From DATEMK01 sp035275625 (lineage in GTDB: Bacteria; Bacteroidota; Bacteroidia; AKYH767-A; OLB10), in NCBI GenBank assembly GCA_035275625.1, contig DATEMK010000381.1, positions 1-19,901 of the forward strand: DNA of 19,901 bases, given 5' to 3'. Made by a program: the position numbers and the translations under genes. How positions within the stretch are numbered: position 1 is the stretch's first letter; every line of letters begins with the position of its first letter. This document shows, piece by piece, positions 8,101-15,315 of this stretch. Under the pieces are notes generated by a model. That model was not told the origin of the DNA. It was given only the letters and a program-made list of their open reading frames with translations, and did no database searches.

Positions 8101-9143
8101 AAATAATTATTCCCGTTTAATAATCCATTATAAGGTGCCGGAATTACGGGTGTAATATTAAAAGTCGCTACAGGAAAAGCCGGTCCCGCATAAGAACCTA
8201 CCTGTATTGCATTGGTAAGCGAAAATGAATTTGCCCCGCCTGTCCACCATAATTTTACACCACCGGTTCCTGAGTTTGCAATATCTAATACGGGAAATGT
8301 AGAGCCATTATGGGTGAAGGTAAATGCACCCAGCGCACATTGTGCCTGTTCATTTGCTGCAGTAACCCTGCATCCTATGATCCAGTTGTTAGGCTGGTTT
8401 TGGGGAGGTGCAGCTACATTTGCCAAATTCTGAAAATCAAGACCTATAGAAGAAAGTGTCTGTGGGCTGGGATAAGTCTGTATGGAAAAATCATCAATAT
8501 AAACATTGGCACCCGCTGCTCCGTTGTCGGTTACTTTTATGATGATATATAGGGTGTTAGTGTTAAATGTTGCACCAGCCGGTATTTGAAACGTGTGCTG
8601 TGTCCAAACGCCACAAGGATCTATAGGTGCTGTGCCACAAGGACGGGGAACATTAAAAAATGCAGTTACCGCATCCTGCAACAGCGTGCCGGGGCCTATT
8701 GTCGGATCAGGATTGTTATTTGCATACACCTGGATGTTATCATTTCCTGGTGTTGCCTCGCGGTAAATCCAAAAGCTTACTGTAGAAGCGGTCACACGCG
8801 CAGTCAGGTCATACCGTCTTGATACAAGGTATCCTTGTTCGCCCGGGGTCATAATATAAGCTGACCGGTATCTTATCATACCGGCAGATCCTCCATGAGG
8901 GGCGCATGTGGGAAGCACCCCCACATTCACCCGGTCCCAATAATTATTTGGATCAGTGTCTAACCTTCCATATGTCCATCCGAATGGAAGCTGTGTATTG
9001 GGCCAGGCAGTTCCTGCAAAATTGTTATCAAAACCTTCTGATTTGATTACCTGCGCTTTTCCAATCGCTGCAATAAAAAAGAATAAGAAAACAAAAAATA
9101 TTTTTTCAATTTTACCGGATGCGCGTGTATTTGTGTTCTTCAT
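5184..9143 (-). CDS. Large secreted T9SS cargo protein with BNR_assoc_N-like and GEVED domains
   Basis: This 1319-aa protein starts at the ATG at 9143, which gives a typical signal peptide (MKNTNTRASGKIEKIFFVFL, hydrophobic core, cleavage after GKAQ near residue 31). The same frame is open to 9293, but that extension adds 50 residues ahead of the signal peptide and is rejected. Residues about 33-215 (EGFDNNFAGTAWP, then YIDDFSIQT) look like a jelly-roll/MAM-like domain. Residues about 230-400 resemble the N-terminal domain of BNR-repeat neuraminidases (YFWLTYDIAAGAVSGDYVDA). Residues about 440-615 form a GEVED domain (AAWIDFNHDGVFN, ending GYYGETEDYTV). Further beta-rich segments follow, one with WNLNTNWCGGVPTINDNALI as seen in many Bacteroidota surface proteins. 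The last 85 residues are a type A T9SS sorting domain (ISPNPFTDK to NGIYFLVIKT). No catalytic domain is recognised. The kelch gene lies 176 bp upstream on the same strand. Confidence 0.85.
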   Translation of the reverse strand: MKNTNTRASGKIEKIFFVFLFFFIAAIGKAQVIKSEGFDNNFAGTAWPNTQLPFGWTYGRLDTDPNNYWDRVNVGVLPTCAPHGGSAGMIRYRSAYIMTPGEQGYLVSRRYDLTARVTASTVSFWIYREATPGNDNIQVYANNNPDPTIGPGTLLQDAVTAFFNVPRPCGTAPIDPCGVWTQHTFQIPAGATFNTNTLYIIIKVTDNGAAGANVYIDDFSIQTYPSPQTLSSIGLDFQNLANVAAPPQNQPNNWIIGCRVTAANEQAQCALGAFTFTHNGSTFPVLDIANSGTGGVKLWWTGGANSFSLTNAIQVGSYAGPAFPVATFNITPVIPAPYNGLLNGNNYFWLTYDIAAGAVSGDYVDADFISANICGATQICGGVGCAIAGGRLIDIAYCVPVYSVGTSALNGSYTNNDYIKRVICTGDPAYPPGIDNDHNDMAVGSFPVGAGMGDACVTSPTMLSTGTVSPFSPHMSDYQKFSMAIVPNMCGPGNSSRTATFLANGSTSYTISIQCGTWYGSNCVAAWIDFNHDGVFNNTMVPAAGGEKICQSGYMNAQTWFGPISFLVPNGNTIGYFGQTTLRVREWYANSSMDACGSGYYGETEDYTVTTRPDCSTLYPGWKIWAGYTDDWNLNTNWCGGVPTINDNALIPGKGTASFNRGPGTYHPVIKSGVLATARKLVMMNDTVEVNSPAGGSLRVCDSLSIGVASVPNTSALIVDSSYIANAVLSNGVNTNSTWMPFRQAFREQKVQLMYKTSELLAQGMIQGDVFDAIIVPIRIRRSTGPYTVSINMYYATNNATYPSFTNVGYTMPVPAAPSNCLAPQASAPVNVFNGPINFSGIPLNGSGNYTITLNGAPFTFTNNPATPLIVEICYSAAASLNDDTWQTQTVGYRSILMLSNLGAYNPPACAWTNTAPNGTNLTFRQSSDLRPNLTFQFHRVYKKFPIQLETNGASNGQWANFGNFIPAKSMVEFKGTSSVIQNIDGTKNTTFYELKINNTGTGHVRLMRPTTTVIDTLRLTSGKLILNSKSILVRNPGTGGIVRTNGGILSETVSPNYGTVEWKIGTTTGSHVFPFVTSGNVYIPFTYSLTTGDVGTVKAATYPTPVSNLPYPANVTNVNDTNNVNNSAYTVDRFWRLINTGPSGKANYKFTYQNTEAPAPIVNGNIRAHRYLFSNNKWKILPYAMTNTLNTPTPATSEVLVTGITGNNLDANIWALADASSPLRMSHSVQNEMGISPNPFTDKIIISLNFIPGVNENISLTLYSVLGELTDETIIPAGLVSNNEHIEWTTGNIKNGIYFLVIKTKNEIRTERVIKMGN

Positions 9144-9242
9144 AAGCAGTTGTTTTTTTAATTTGGTTAGAAAAGCAGAGTAAACATACTGAATATTTCT
9201 TAATATCAGTAGTAATAAAGAAATTATATTTTTAATCGGTTT

Positions 9243-9277
9243 AAGCAACGGACTTCCGTAAGTCCTGCTTCCGGAAG
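9243..9277. other. Structured leader between kelch gene and large T9SS cargo gene
   Basis: AAGCA (9243-9247) and TGCTT (9266-9270) enclose GGACTT-CCGT-AAGTCC (9250-9265), giving an 11-bp stem with a 2-nt bulge and a tetraloop. It overlaps a perfect 10-bp palindrome CTTCCGGAAG (9268-9277), so two alternative folds compete. No T-run follows on the minus strand, so it is not a classical terminator. It lies 100 bp upstream of the cargo gene start at 9143. No TAnnTTTG promoter was found in this gap. Confidence 0.4.
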
Positions 9278-9319
9278 ATGATTCCGTCAGCATTCTGGCA
9301 GTTTCAAAAAAAAATACTC

Positions 9320-10534
9320 TTATTTCTGAATCAAAACTCTTCCTTTTGCTGATACATTTTTTCCACTCACTGCTTTGTAAATGTAAATTCCGTTAATAAG
9401 ATATGTGGCATCTATTCTTTCTGTTCCGTTTAAAGAATGTAACGAATGACTAAGCAATTCTCTTCCGTTTACATCACTGAAAATAATCGTTGAATTAAAA
9501 TATTTTACCGCATCATACTGAATATTTATAATGCCATCAGACGGATTTGGAAAAATTTTAAATCCGTCATCTCCGGTTGAAATTTCGCTAACCGAAGTAA
9601 AAATACTATCGGGAGTGTACTCCCAAAAATCTTTCATAGAAACAAATGAAGGATCATAACCTGTACCAATATATCCTTTGTTTCCTGCAGAAAAAGCAAC
9701 GGAATTGGAGCGTGCCGAACCTGTCAGACTTAATTTCTGTGTCCAGGTGTTTGTTAAAGGATTGTAACGTTGTACATCCTTCCCGGTTGCTATGCTGAAT
9801 TGTCCGGTTAACACATACCCGTAATTACCAATGGCGAATGCCGCTCCGTCACTTCTCCCGCCTCCCGGGATGTTTGCTTTTTGTGACCATGAATCAACGA
9901 CTGGGTCATACTCCCAGAAATCGTCCATGTAAGTTGCGTTATATCCTGCGCCTATATATCCTTTTGCACCCACGGAAAATGCAACGGCACTGCTTCGGTC
10001 GCCACCGCCAACGTTAGCTTTCACTGTCCACGCGTTTGCAACAGGGTTGAACTGCCATAAATCCTGGTAATTTATGCTGGAAGCATCATATCCCGTTCCC
10101 AAGTAAGCCATCGAATCAATAACAAAAGCAACGGTGTAATCTCTTCCGGGTCCGGGCAGGCTTGCCTTTTGCACCCACGTATTTAAAGCGGGATCATACT
10201 CCCACACATCCTGCTGAATAATGTTTGCATCATATCCGCAGGCAATGTACCCCTTATCCAAAACAGCAAACCCCACAGCGCCCGAACGCCCGGTTCCCCC
10301 GAAGTCGGCTTTCTGCGTCCACGCATTTGTTACCGGGTCATACTCCCAGAAATCATAATGAAAAGGGATAGTAGCTGAGAATTTTATTCCTGTACCGATA
10401 TAACCTTTTCCGTTTATGGAAAACCCGGCAGCCGCGCCACGGTCATCGCCCGGGAGGTCCGCTTTTTGTGTCCATGAATCGGCTTGTGAAAGGTTTGCAA
10501 GCAGGCATAAAATAAGGATGGCAGAATTTTTCAT
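9320..10534 (-). CDS. Secreted kelch-repeat beta-propeller protein with T9SS tail
   Basis: This 404-aa exported protein has a signal peptide at residues 1 to about 18 (MKNSAILILCLLANLSQADS). About six kelch-type blades of roughly 50 aa fill residues 20-315. Each has the pattern WTQKADxPGxxRxxAVAFxxxxKGYIGTGYD and DFWEYDPVTNAWTQK, with the conserved Arg, Gly-Tyr-Ile-Gly and Tyr-Asp-Pro positions of kelch repeats. Residues about 325-404 form a type A T9SS sorting domain (IFPNPSDGIINIQY to NGIYIYKAVSGK). Kelch propellers usually bind proteins or glycans; no ligand can be predicted. The gene is followed by a run of nine T residues on its own strand immediately after the stop (9306-9314) but without a clear stem. 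It may be cotranscribed with the large cargo gene downstream, although the 176-bp gap leaves room for a separate promoter. Confidence 0.88.
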   Translation of the reverse strand: MKNSAILILCLLANLSQADSWTQKADLPGDDRGAAAGFSINGKGYIGTGIKFSATIPFHYDFWEYDPVTNAWTQKADFGGTGRSGAVGFAVLDKGYIACGYDANIIQQDVWEYDPALNTWVQKASLPGPGRDYTVAFVIDSMAYLGTGYDASSINYQDLWQFNPVANAWTVKANVGGGDRSSAVAFSVGAKGYIGAGYNATYMDDFWEYDPVVDSWSQKANIPGGGRSDGAAFAIGNYGYVLTGQFSIATGKDVQRYNPLTNTWTQKLSLTGSARSNSVAFSAGNKGYIGTGYDPSFVSMKDFWEYTPDSIFTSVSEISTGDDGFKIFPNPSDGIINIQYDAVKYFNSTIIFSDVNGRELLSHSLHSLNGTERIDATYLINGIYIYKAVSGKNVSAKGRVLIQK

Positions 10535-10773
10535 GGGCAGGTATTTTTAACAAAGTTTAAGAAAAAACATGAAATATGAAAATATGAAGCTGCATTTTAA
10601 TAAACATCGTTGAACAAACGCGGACTACAGGAATTTAAATTTGAGTTGCATCTCTTCAATCCTCCCAAAAGAAAACAAATATTAAAGCGTGAAAAATAGC
10701 GGTTCACCAAAAAGTTTCGCGTAAAAGACATTTTTATTTAAATTGCGCCCGGATTAAAAATTCCGAAAATCTT
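10535..10773. other. Divergent intergenic region between kelch and SBBP genes
   Basis: These 239 bp separate two divergently transcribed cargo genes and should hold both promoters. A plus-strand -7 motif is annotated separately at 10636-10643. For the kelch direction only an imperfect candidate is seen: TAAACTTTG on the minus strand just upstream of its ATG, with three instead of two bases between TA and TTTG. No gene or RNA was recognised. Confidence 0.5.
10636..10643 (+). promoter_or_regulatory. Bacteroidota-type -7 promoter element for the SBBP gene
   Basis: TAAATTTG matches TAnnTTTG. A TTG at 10610-10612 lies 23 bp upstream, slightly longer than ideal. It would give a leader of about 120 nt to the ATG at 10774. 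Confidence 0.38.
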
Positions 10774-13464
10774 ATGAAAAAATCCGTATCATTTCTCAGC
10801 ATCTTATGTATTATTTCAGTTGATCTTTATGCACAAACATGGATAAACGTTCAAAATACCGGCTACGCCAAAAACGATTCCGGCAATGAAATGTGCAGCG
10901 ACAATAGCGGCAACGTTTATGTAACCGGGTATTTTACCGATTCCATCCGCTTTGGAACGACAACGCTTTACAGCGACAGCAACAGGAGCGATGTTTTTGT
11001 TGTAAAATACAATGCTGCAATGTCCATAGTGTGGGCAAAACGTTTTGGCGGCAATACCCCGGATGAAGCCAGGGCAATTAAAACAGATGCTTCCGGAAAT
11101 ATTTACATCGCAGGCGGATTTAACGACAGCACCAAATTCGGTTCTTTTACGCTCAATTCTCCTCCCGCAGTACATTCCATTTTTGTAGTAAAGCTCAATT
11201 CGTCAGGAATACCCCTCTGGGCATCCAGCGCCACGGCAAACGGCTCAGATTTTTGGATTGGCGGGCTCGGGCTTGATGCAAACAACAACATTTATTTAAC
11301 CGGTTTTTATGCCGGTGTTGCTGATTTCGGCAACAGTGTTACATTAAGCAGCGTTATCCATCCGACTTTGCTCACCGGCTCCATTGATATTTTTATTGCA
11401 AAATATAGCAACAGCGGCACCTGCCAATGGGCGCGCACTGCCGGAAGCTATGCCACTGAATATAGCTTTGGCATTGCTGTCAAATCAAATGGTACAGCAT
11501 ATATTACAGGGTTTATCGGGCAAACTTCCAATTTCAGCGGCTCCACGCTAACGTACCATGGGGGAGGTGTGGACGGATTTATTGCAGGATATAACACAAG
11601 CGGTACGCTGGTTTTCCTTACCTCTTTTTACTCAGACGAATATGAAGCCGGTTACGGAATTACACTCGATGCAGTGAGCAATATTTACATCACCGGGCTG
11701 ACAAGAGGCTTTGCAGTTTTTGATACCGATACAGTGACGCCTCACGGGAGTTACGACATGTTTGTTGCAAAATACAATTCTTCCGGGGACATTCAATGGG
11801 TGCAGACTACTATAGGCTCGCAGCTGGAGGTGGGCAGGAAAGTGGCAGTTGACGAAGGCGGAAACGTATATGTGGGCGGTGAAAATCATCATGGCGGAAC
11901 ATCTTCCTTCCCAGGAATTAATTTTACAAGCAAAGGCTATCACGATCCCTTTGTTGCAAAATACAACCATGTGGGCGAGTTCCAGTGGGCGCAGCGCGGG
12001 GGCAGCTACCGCTACGATTATGTAACAGGGATTGCGCTGATTGATTCCGGAAAAGTATTTATTACCGGAAATTACGGAGATACAGCAAGGTTCTCCAACT
12101 TTTATCTTCCGCATAATGGTATTACAAGTACCGAAGATTTTTTCATAGCCAAAGTGAGAAGTGATATAAATACAGGAACTATTCCCGGTTTTCCTCTTTG
12201 TGCAGGAACATCAATATCAGTTCCGTTTACCGCTAACATCCCTTTTGTTGCCGGAAATGTTTTTACTGCACAGCTTAGCAATGCTAACGGCTATTTTGCA
12301 AATGCTGTCAATATCGGTTCTGTGACAAGCACTGTTTCCGGAATTATTTCAGCAACTATTCCTGCAGGCACTGCTAATGGTACAGGTTATCGTATCCGTG
12401 TCGTTTCAAGCGATTCAGTCCGCACCGGTGGTGATAACGGAACAGACTTAACAATATGGGCATTGCCAAATGTTACTATTGCTTCCTCAGGAACCAATTT
12501 TTGTTCCGGTGATAGTCTCCAGCTCATTTCAACCACAGCAGCCGGAAATACATTTCAATGGCAATTAAATTCCGGAAATATTTCCGGAGCTACCGCTTCT
12601 TCTTACTATGCAAATGCCACCGGTGATTATAAAGTTATAGTTACAGAGCCTTCTCACGGGTGCACCCGTACCTCAAATACCATCCACGCAACTAAAAGAA
12701 ATAAGCCTGCGGCAACAATTACACCCGGAGGTCCTCTTGCTTTTTGCACAGGCGGAAGTGTTCTTCTCAGTGCAAACACCGGAACAAATCTTTCCTATCA
12801 ATGGAAAAAGAATAATGTAAATATCAGCGGAGCTACAGGTATTTCTTATTCTGCCACAACTACCGGTTCTTATAAAGTAGCGGTTACAAGCCTTTATGGG
12901 TGCATTAAAACCAGCACCACTGTTTCCGTAACAGTATATTCAAAGCCGCCAGCAAACATTACAGCGGGCGGCCCTGTTTCTTTCTGTGCCGGTGACAGTG
13001 TTGTCTTTACAGCAAACAGCGGAACGGGTTTATCGTATCAGTGGAAAAAAGATAATGCAGCGATTCCAGGCGCGACAACAACCAGCTATACTGCCAAAAC
13101 TCCAGGCATTTATAAATGTACAATTACTAATGCTAACAGTTGCTCCAAAACATCTAATGTAATAACTGTTAGTGTTCCATGCCGGTTAAGCGATGAGGTG
13201 AATCCGGAAGAATCTGTTTTCAACATGTATCCCAACCCGGTGGATAATAAAACAAATGTAACTTACACGTTGACAGAAAAGAAAAATGTTACGATTGAAA
13301 TTATTAATTCTATTGGAGAAGTTGTTGAAACATTCAATGAAGGTTTAAAACAAAAAGGCGAATACACTATTGAAATAAATACTGCGTCCCTGGCTTCCGG
13401 TTATTATCTGGTAAGATTAACAAAAGAGGAGAATACATCTTACAAAAAATTAATAAAGCTTTAA
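10774..13464 (+). CDS. Secreted SBBP beta-propeller and Ig-like repeat protein with T9SS tail
   Basis: This 896-aa exported protein has a signal peptide at residues 1 to about 21 (MKKSVSFLSILCIISVDLYAQ). Residues about 35-460 contain roughly seven SBBP-type units with the recurring pattern GNVYVTGYFTDSIRFG and DVFVVKYNAAMSIVWAKRFGG, expected to form a beta-propeller. A beta-sandwich follows (about 470-566, CAGTSISVPFTANIPFVAGN), of a type frequent in Bacteroidota adhesins. Three Ig-like domains come next (about 569-645, 647-726, 727-804), each with a Cys pair and the motif FCxGxSVxLxAxxGxxLSYQWKKN..ISGATxxSY. Residues about 815-896 are a type A T9SS sorting domain (MYPNPVDNKTNVTYTL to SGYYLVRLTKE). 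The architecture suggests a surface-binding or adhesive role; no enzyme domain is seen. It converges with the barrel gene at 13504, leaving only 39 bp between stops. Confidence 0.88.
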   Translation: MKKSVSFLSILCIISVDLYAQTWINVQNTGYAKNDSGNEMCSDNSGNVYVTGYFTDSIRFGTTTLYSDSNRSDVFVVKYNAAMSIVWAKRFGGNTPDEARAIKTDASGNIYIAGGFNDSTKFGSFTLNSPPAVHSIFVVKLNSSGIPLWASSATANGSDFWIGGLGLDANNNIYLTGFYAGVADFGNSVTLSSVIHPTLLTGSIDIFIAKYSNSGTCQWARTAGSYATEYSFGIAVKSNGTAYITGFIGQTSNFSGSTLTYHGGGVDGFIAGYNTSGTLVFLTSFYSDEYEAGYGITLDAVSNIYITGLTRGFAVFDTDTVTPHGSYDMFVAKYNSSGDIQWVQTTIGSQLEVGRKVAVDEGGNVYVGGENHHGGTSSFPGINFTSKGYHDPFVAKYNHVGEFQWAQRGGSYRYDYVTGIALIDSGKVFITGNYGDTARFSNFYLPHNGITSTEDFFIAKVRSDINTGTIPGFPLCAGTSISVPFTANIPFVAGNVFTAQLSNANGYFANAVNIGSVTSTVSGIISATIPAGTANGTGYRIRVVSSDSVRTGGDNGTDLTIWALPNVTIASSGTNFCSGDSLQLISTTAAGNTFQWQLNSGNISGATASSYYANATGDYKVIVTEPSHGCTRTSNTIHATKRNKPAATITPGGPLAFCTGGSVLLSANTGTNLSYQWKKNNVNISGATGISYSATTTGSYKVAVTSLYGCIKTSTTVSVTVYSKPPANITAGGPVSFCAGDSVVFTANSGTGLSYQWKKDNAAIPGATTTSYTAKTPGIYKCTITNANSCSKTSNVITVSVPCRLSDEVNPEESVFNMYPNPVDNKTNVTYTLTEKKNVTIEIINSIGEVVETFNEGLKQKGEYTIEINTASLASGYYLVRLTKEENTSYKKLIKL

Positions 13465-13489
13465 TAATTATTATTCAGAATGCTGACCC

Positions 13490-13504
13490 GTTAACTCAGT
13501 TAAC
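13490..13504. terminator. Possible bidirectional mini-hairpin between convergent genes
   Basis: GTTAAC, TCA, GTTAAC (13490-13504) gives a 6-bp stem with a 3-nt loop. It occupies the end of the 39-bp convergent gap and overlaps the stop codon of the minus-strand gene by one base. It is too weak to be a strong terminator by itself. Confidence 0.22.
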
Positions 13505-15303
13505 TAAAAACCCAGGGAAAAGCCAAAGTTTAATCCATAGGAGATATAAACCGAACTGGCTTTGCTCCTGAAAAATGAGTTGTAATTATCCGAAGTTTTA
13601 TCCATAGGGGCATAATCAGAAATCGAATTAAGTGAACGCGCGACTACGATAGCGGCTCCAAATCTGATTGCCATGTTTCTTACCTGGTAATAAAAATCGG
13701 CATTTGCATTAACAGCTACGCTTAAACGAACAGCTTTCCTGTCAGCACCTGTATAGTTTTTACTGGCTGCAAAATCATAACGATTATCGGCATTGAATAA
13801 TTGATTATAAAGCGAATCCACACCGGGATTTGATGATTGATGATTGATACCGGCAGAAGTAAGTAATACATTCCATGTGGAACCATTATCGAAATAATCA
13901 TAATACTTAAACTGATCTTTATTAATGGTGTCCACCTGGTAGAGACCTTCAAAAGCGATGTTGACGTTATAATCAGATTTATTTTTAAAATAAACGAGCG
14001 AGGGGCCTGCGCTAAATTCGTAAAACGACTTTTTTTCCCGGTCCGACTTATTAAATCTTCCCCTGTATTTTAATAGTAATGGGAAATTTAAAACCTGGTA
14101 GTTCAATTTTTCTTCTGACCCTTGCTTTAATGTCACTCTCCTCCGGTAATCATTGCTGCCATCATTTGATTTAAAAGTATAGACAGCATTGTCAGCAACT
14201 ATATAAGAAACAATAAAGGAGGTATAGTTGACACCCAGTGATATGCCTTTCTTTTTTATGCTTCCGGTATAATAACTTATATCGGCTCCAAAAACAGTGC
14301 TTGAAATTAATTCCGGATTTTTTAAGCTTCCCTTTTTTGATTCATTCATATCAACCGAACTGTAACCCCCTTTATCGGGCTCCGGTAATTTCAACGGGCA
14401 GGAGTTTAACCGCACACCGGTAAAAATACCAATAGCAAATTTGTTATTAAAATAATTCCAGGGGCAACCATGATTCCAGTACAAGCCATAATTATCAGGG
14501 CAACGATCCCTGCTGTCGGGAATGGTGTCAAAATCATGATCGGGGCATCCCCGCGCAGTGAAATCCCCAAACTTGCCTGGACATACATCTTCGTTGTTAA
14601 GAATGCCATCGTTGTCACTATCGTTTTCGCATTTAACGATGTTATTTTCTTCCTTTCTTTTTATTTGAGCTATCTTAATTGAACCATCGCTTTTATGCAC
14701 AGTAACGATTAAAATATTTTCAGAAATAAATTTGTAAACTGAATCAGCAGCATTGTAAAGAGAGTTGTTATAAATTTTTATGCTCTCGGATTTATCCAAT
14801 TCAAGCTTTCGGTCCGAAATTTCATTCTTAAAATAAGCGGCAGCATCATCCAGCACATATTTCCGGTATTTATATGCTGAAACTTTTCTGTAAATTTCAT
14901 ATACATATTTATTGTTGACGGATGAAATAAGCTTCTTCTCACCTGCACTGTCAATAGTAAGCTGAACAACCTGCAGGGCAACATCATGAGCGTAATCATT
15001 AAAGGGCTTACCGGATTCGACTATATACGCATAAGGCGGATTTAATGCCGGGTCATGTTTAAATTGTGCATTAAATTCATCATCTATCGTGGCAGTAGAA
15101 TCAAAAAGACTTTTGAATTTATTAAACAACCTGATGTCAACCGGCTCGGCCACCTCCTCATTAATTCCTAAATTCCATGACTCTGTCAAATCATTAAAAA
15201 GGGTTTCTATCAGAATGGAATCATTTTTATTCACCGCCACACTTTCCTGCCCGGCTGCAAAAAGAGGAAAAAATACTATCAGTAAGCCAATTCTTAATTT
15301 CAT
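13504..15303 (-). CDS. Putative outer-membrane beta-barrel protein with periplasmic domain and TSP3 loops
   Basis: This 599-aa protein has a signal peptide at residues 1 to about 19 (MKLRIGLLIVFFPLFAAGQ). Residues about 20-225 are a mixed, charged domain of no recognised family. Residues 226-281 hold thrombospondin type 3-like calcium-binding loops (DSDNDGILNNEDVCPG, HDFDTIPDSRDRCPDNYG, each followed by GCP). Residues about 286-599 alternate amphipathic strands and turns and end in phenylalanine (YISYGLNFGFSLGF), as outer-membrane barrels do. OmpA-like proteins usually run barrel, TSP3, OmpA peptidoglycan domain; here the TSP3 loops precede the barrel and no OmpA domain exists. No T9SS tail is present, consistent with being an integral membrane protein. 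It starts 12 bp after the Ig-repeat gene, so both are almost surely cotranscribed, and it could serve as that protein's outer-membrane anchor or partner (inference). Confidence 0.8.
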   Translation of the reverse strand: MKLRIGLLIVFFPLFAAGQESVAVNKNDSILIETLFNDLTESWNLGINEEVAEPVDIRLFNKFKSLFDSTATIDDEFNAQFKHDPALNPPYAYIVESGKPFNDYAHDVALQVVQLTIDSAGEKKLISSVNNKYVYEIYRKVSAYKYRKYVLDDAAAYFKNEISDRKLELDKSESIKIYNNSLYNAADSVYKFISENILIVTVHKSDGSIKIAQIKRKEENNIVKCENDSDNDGILNNEDVCPGKFGDFTARGCPDHDFDTIPDSRDRCPDNYGLYWNHGCPWNYFNNKFAIGIFTGVRLNSCPLKLPEPDKGGYSSVDMNESKKGSLKNPELISSTVFGADISYYTGSIKKKGISLGVNYTSFIVSYIVADNAVYTFKSNDGSNDYRRRVTLKQGSEEKLNYQVLNFPLLLKYRGRFNKSDREKKSFYEFSAGPSLVYFKNKSDYNVNIAFEGLYQVDTINKDQFKYYDYFDNGSTWNVLLTSAGINHQSSNPGVDSLYNQLFNADNRYDFAASKNYTGADRKAVRLSVAVNANADFYYQVRNMAIRFGAAIVVARSLNSISDYAPMDKTSDNYNSFFRSKASSVYISYGLNFGFSLGF

Positions 15304-15315
15304 ACTGCGGGCTTG

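Noticed and set aside
9144..9293. In-frame extension of the 1319-aa cargo protein by 50 residues
   Set aside because: It would place non-secretory sequence before a good signal peptide and is encoded by the hairpin-rich leader; the start at 9143 is preferred.
11632..12114. 160-residue open frame antisense to the SBBP gene (also a 119-residue one at 10816-11175)
   Set aside because: Both lie wholly opposite a well-supported coding gene with repeat structure, and their translations show no domain, signal peptide or plausible composition.
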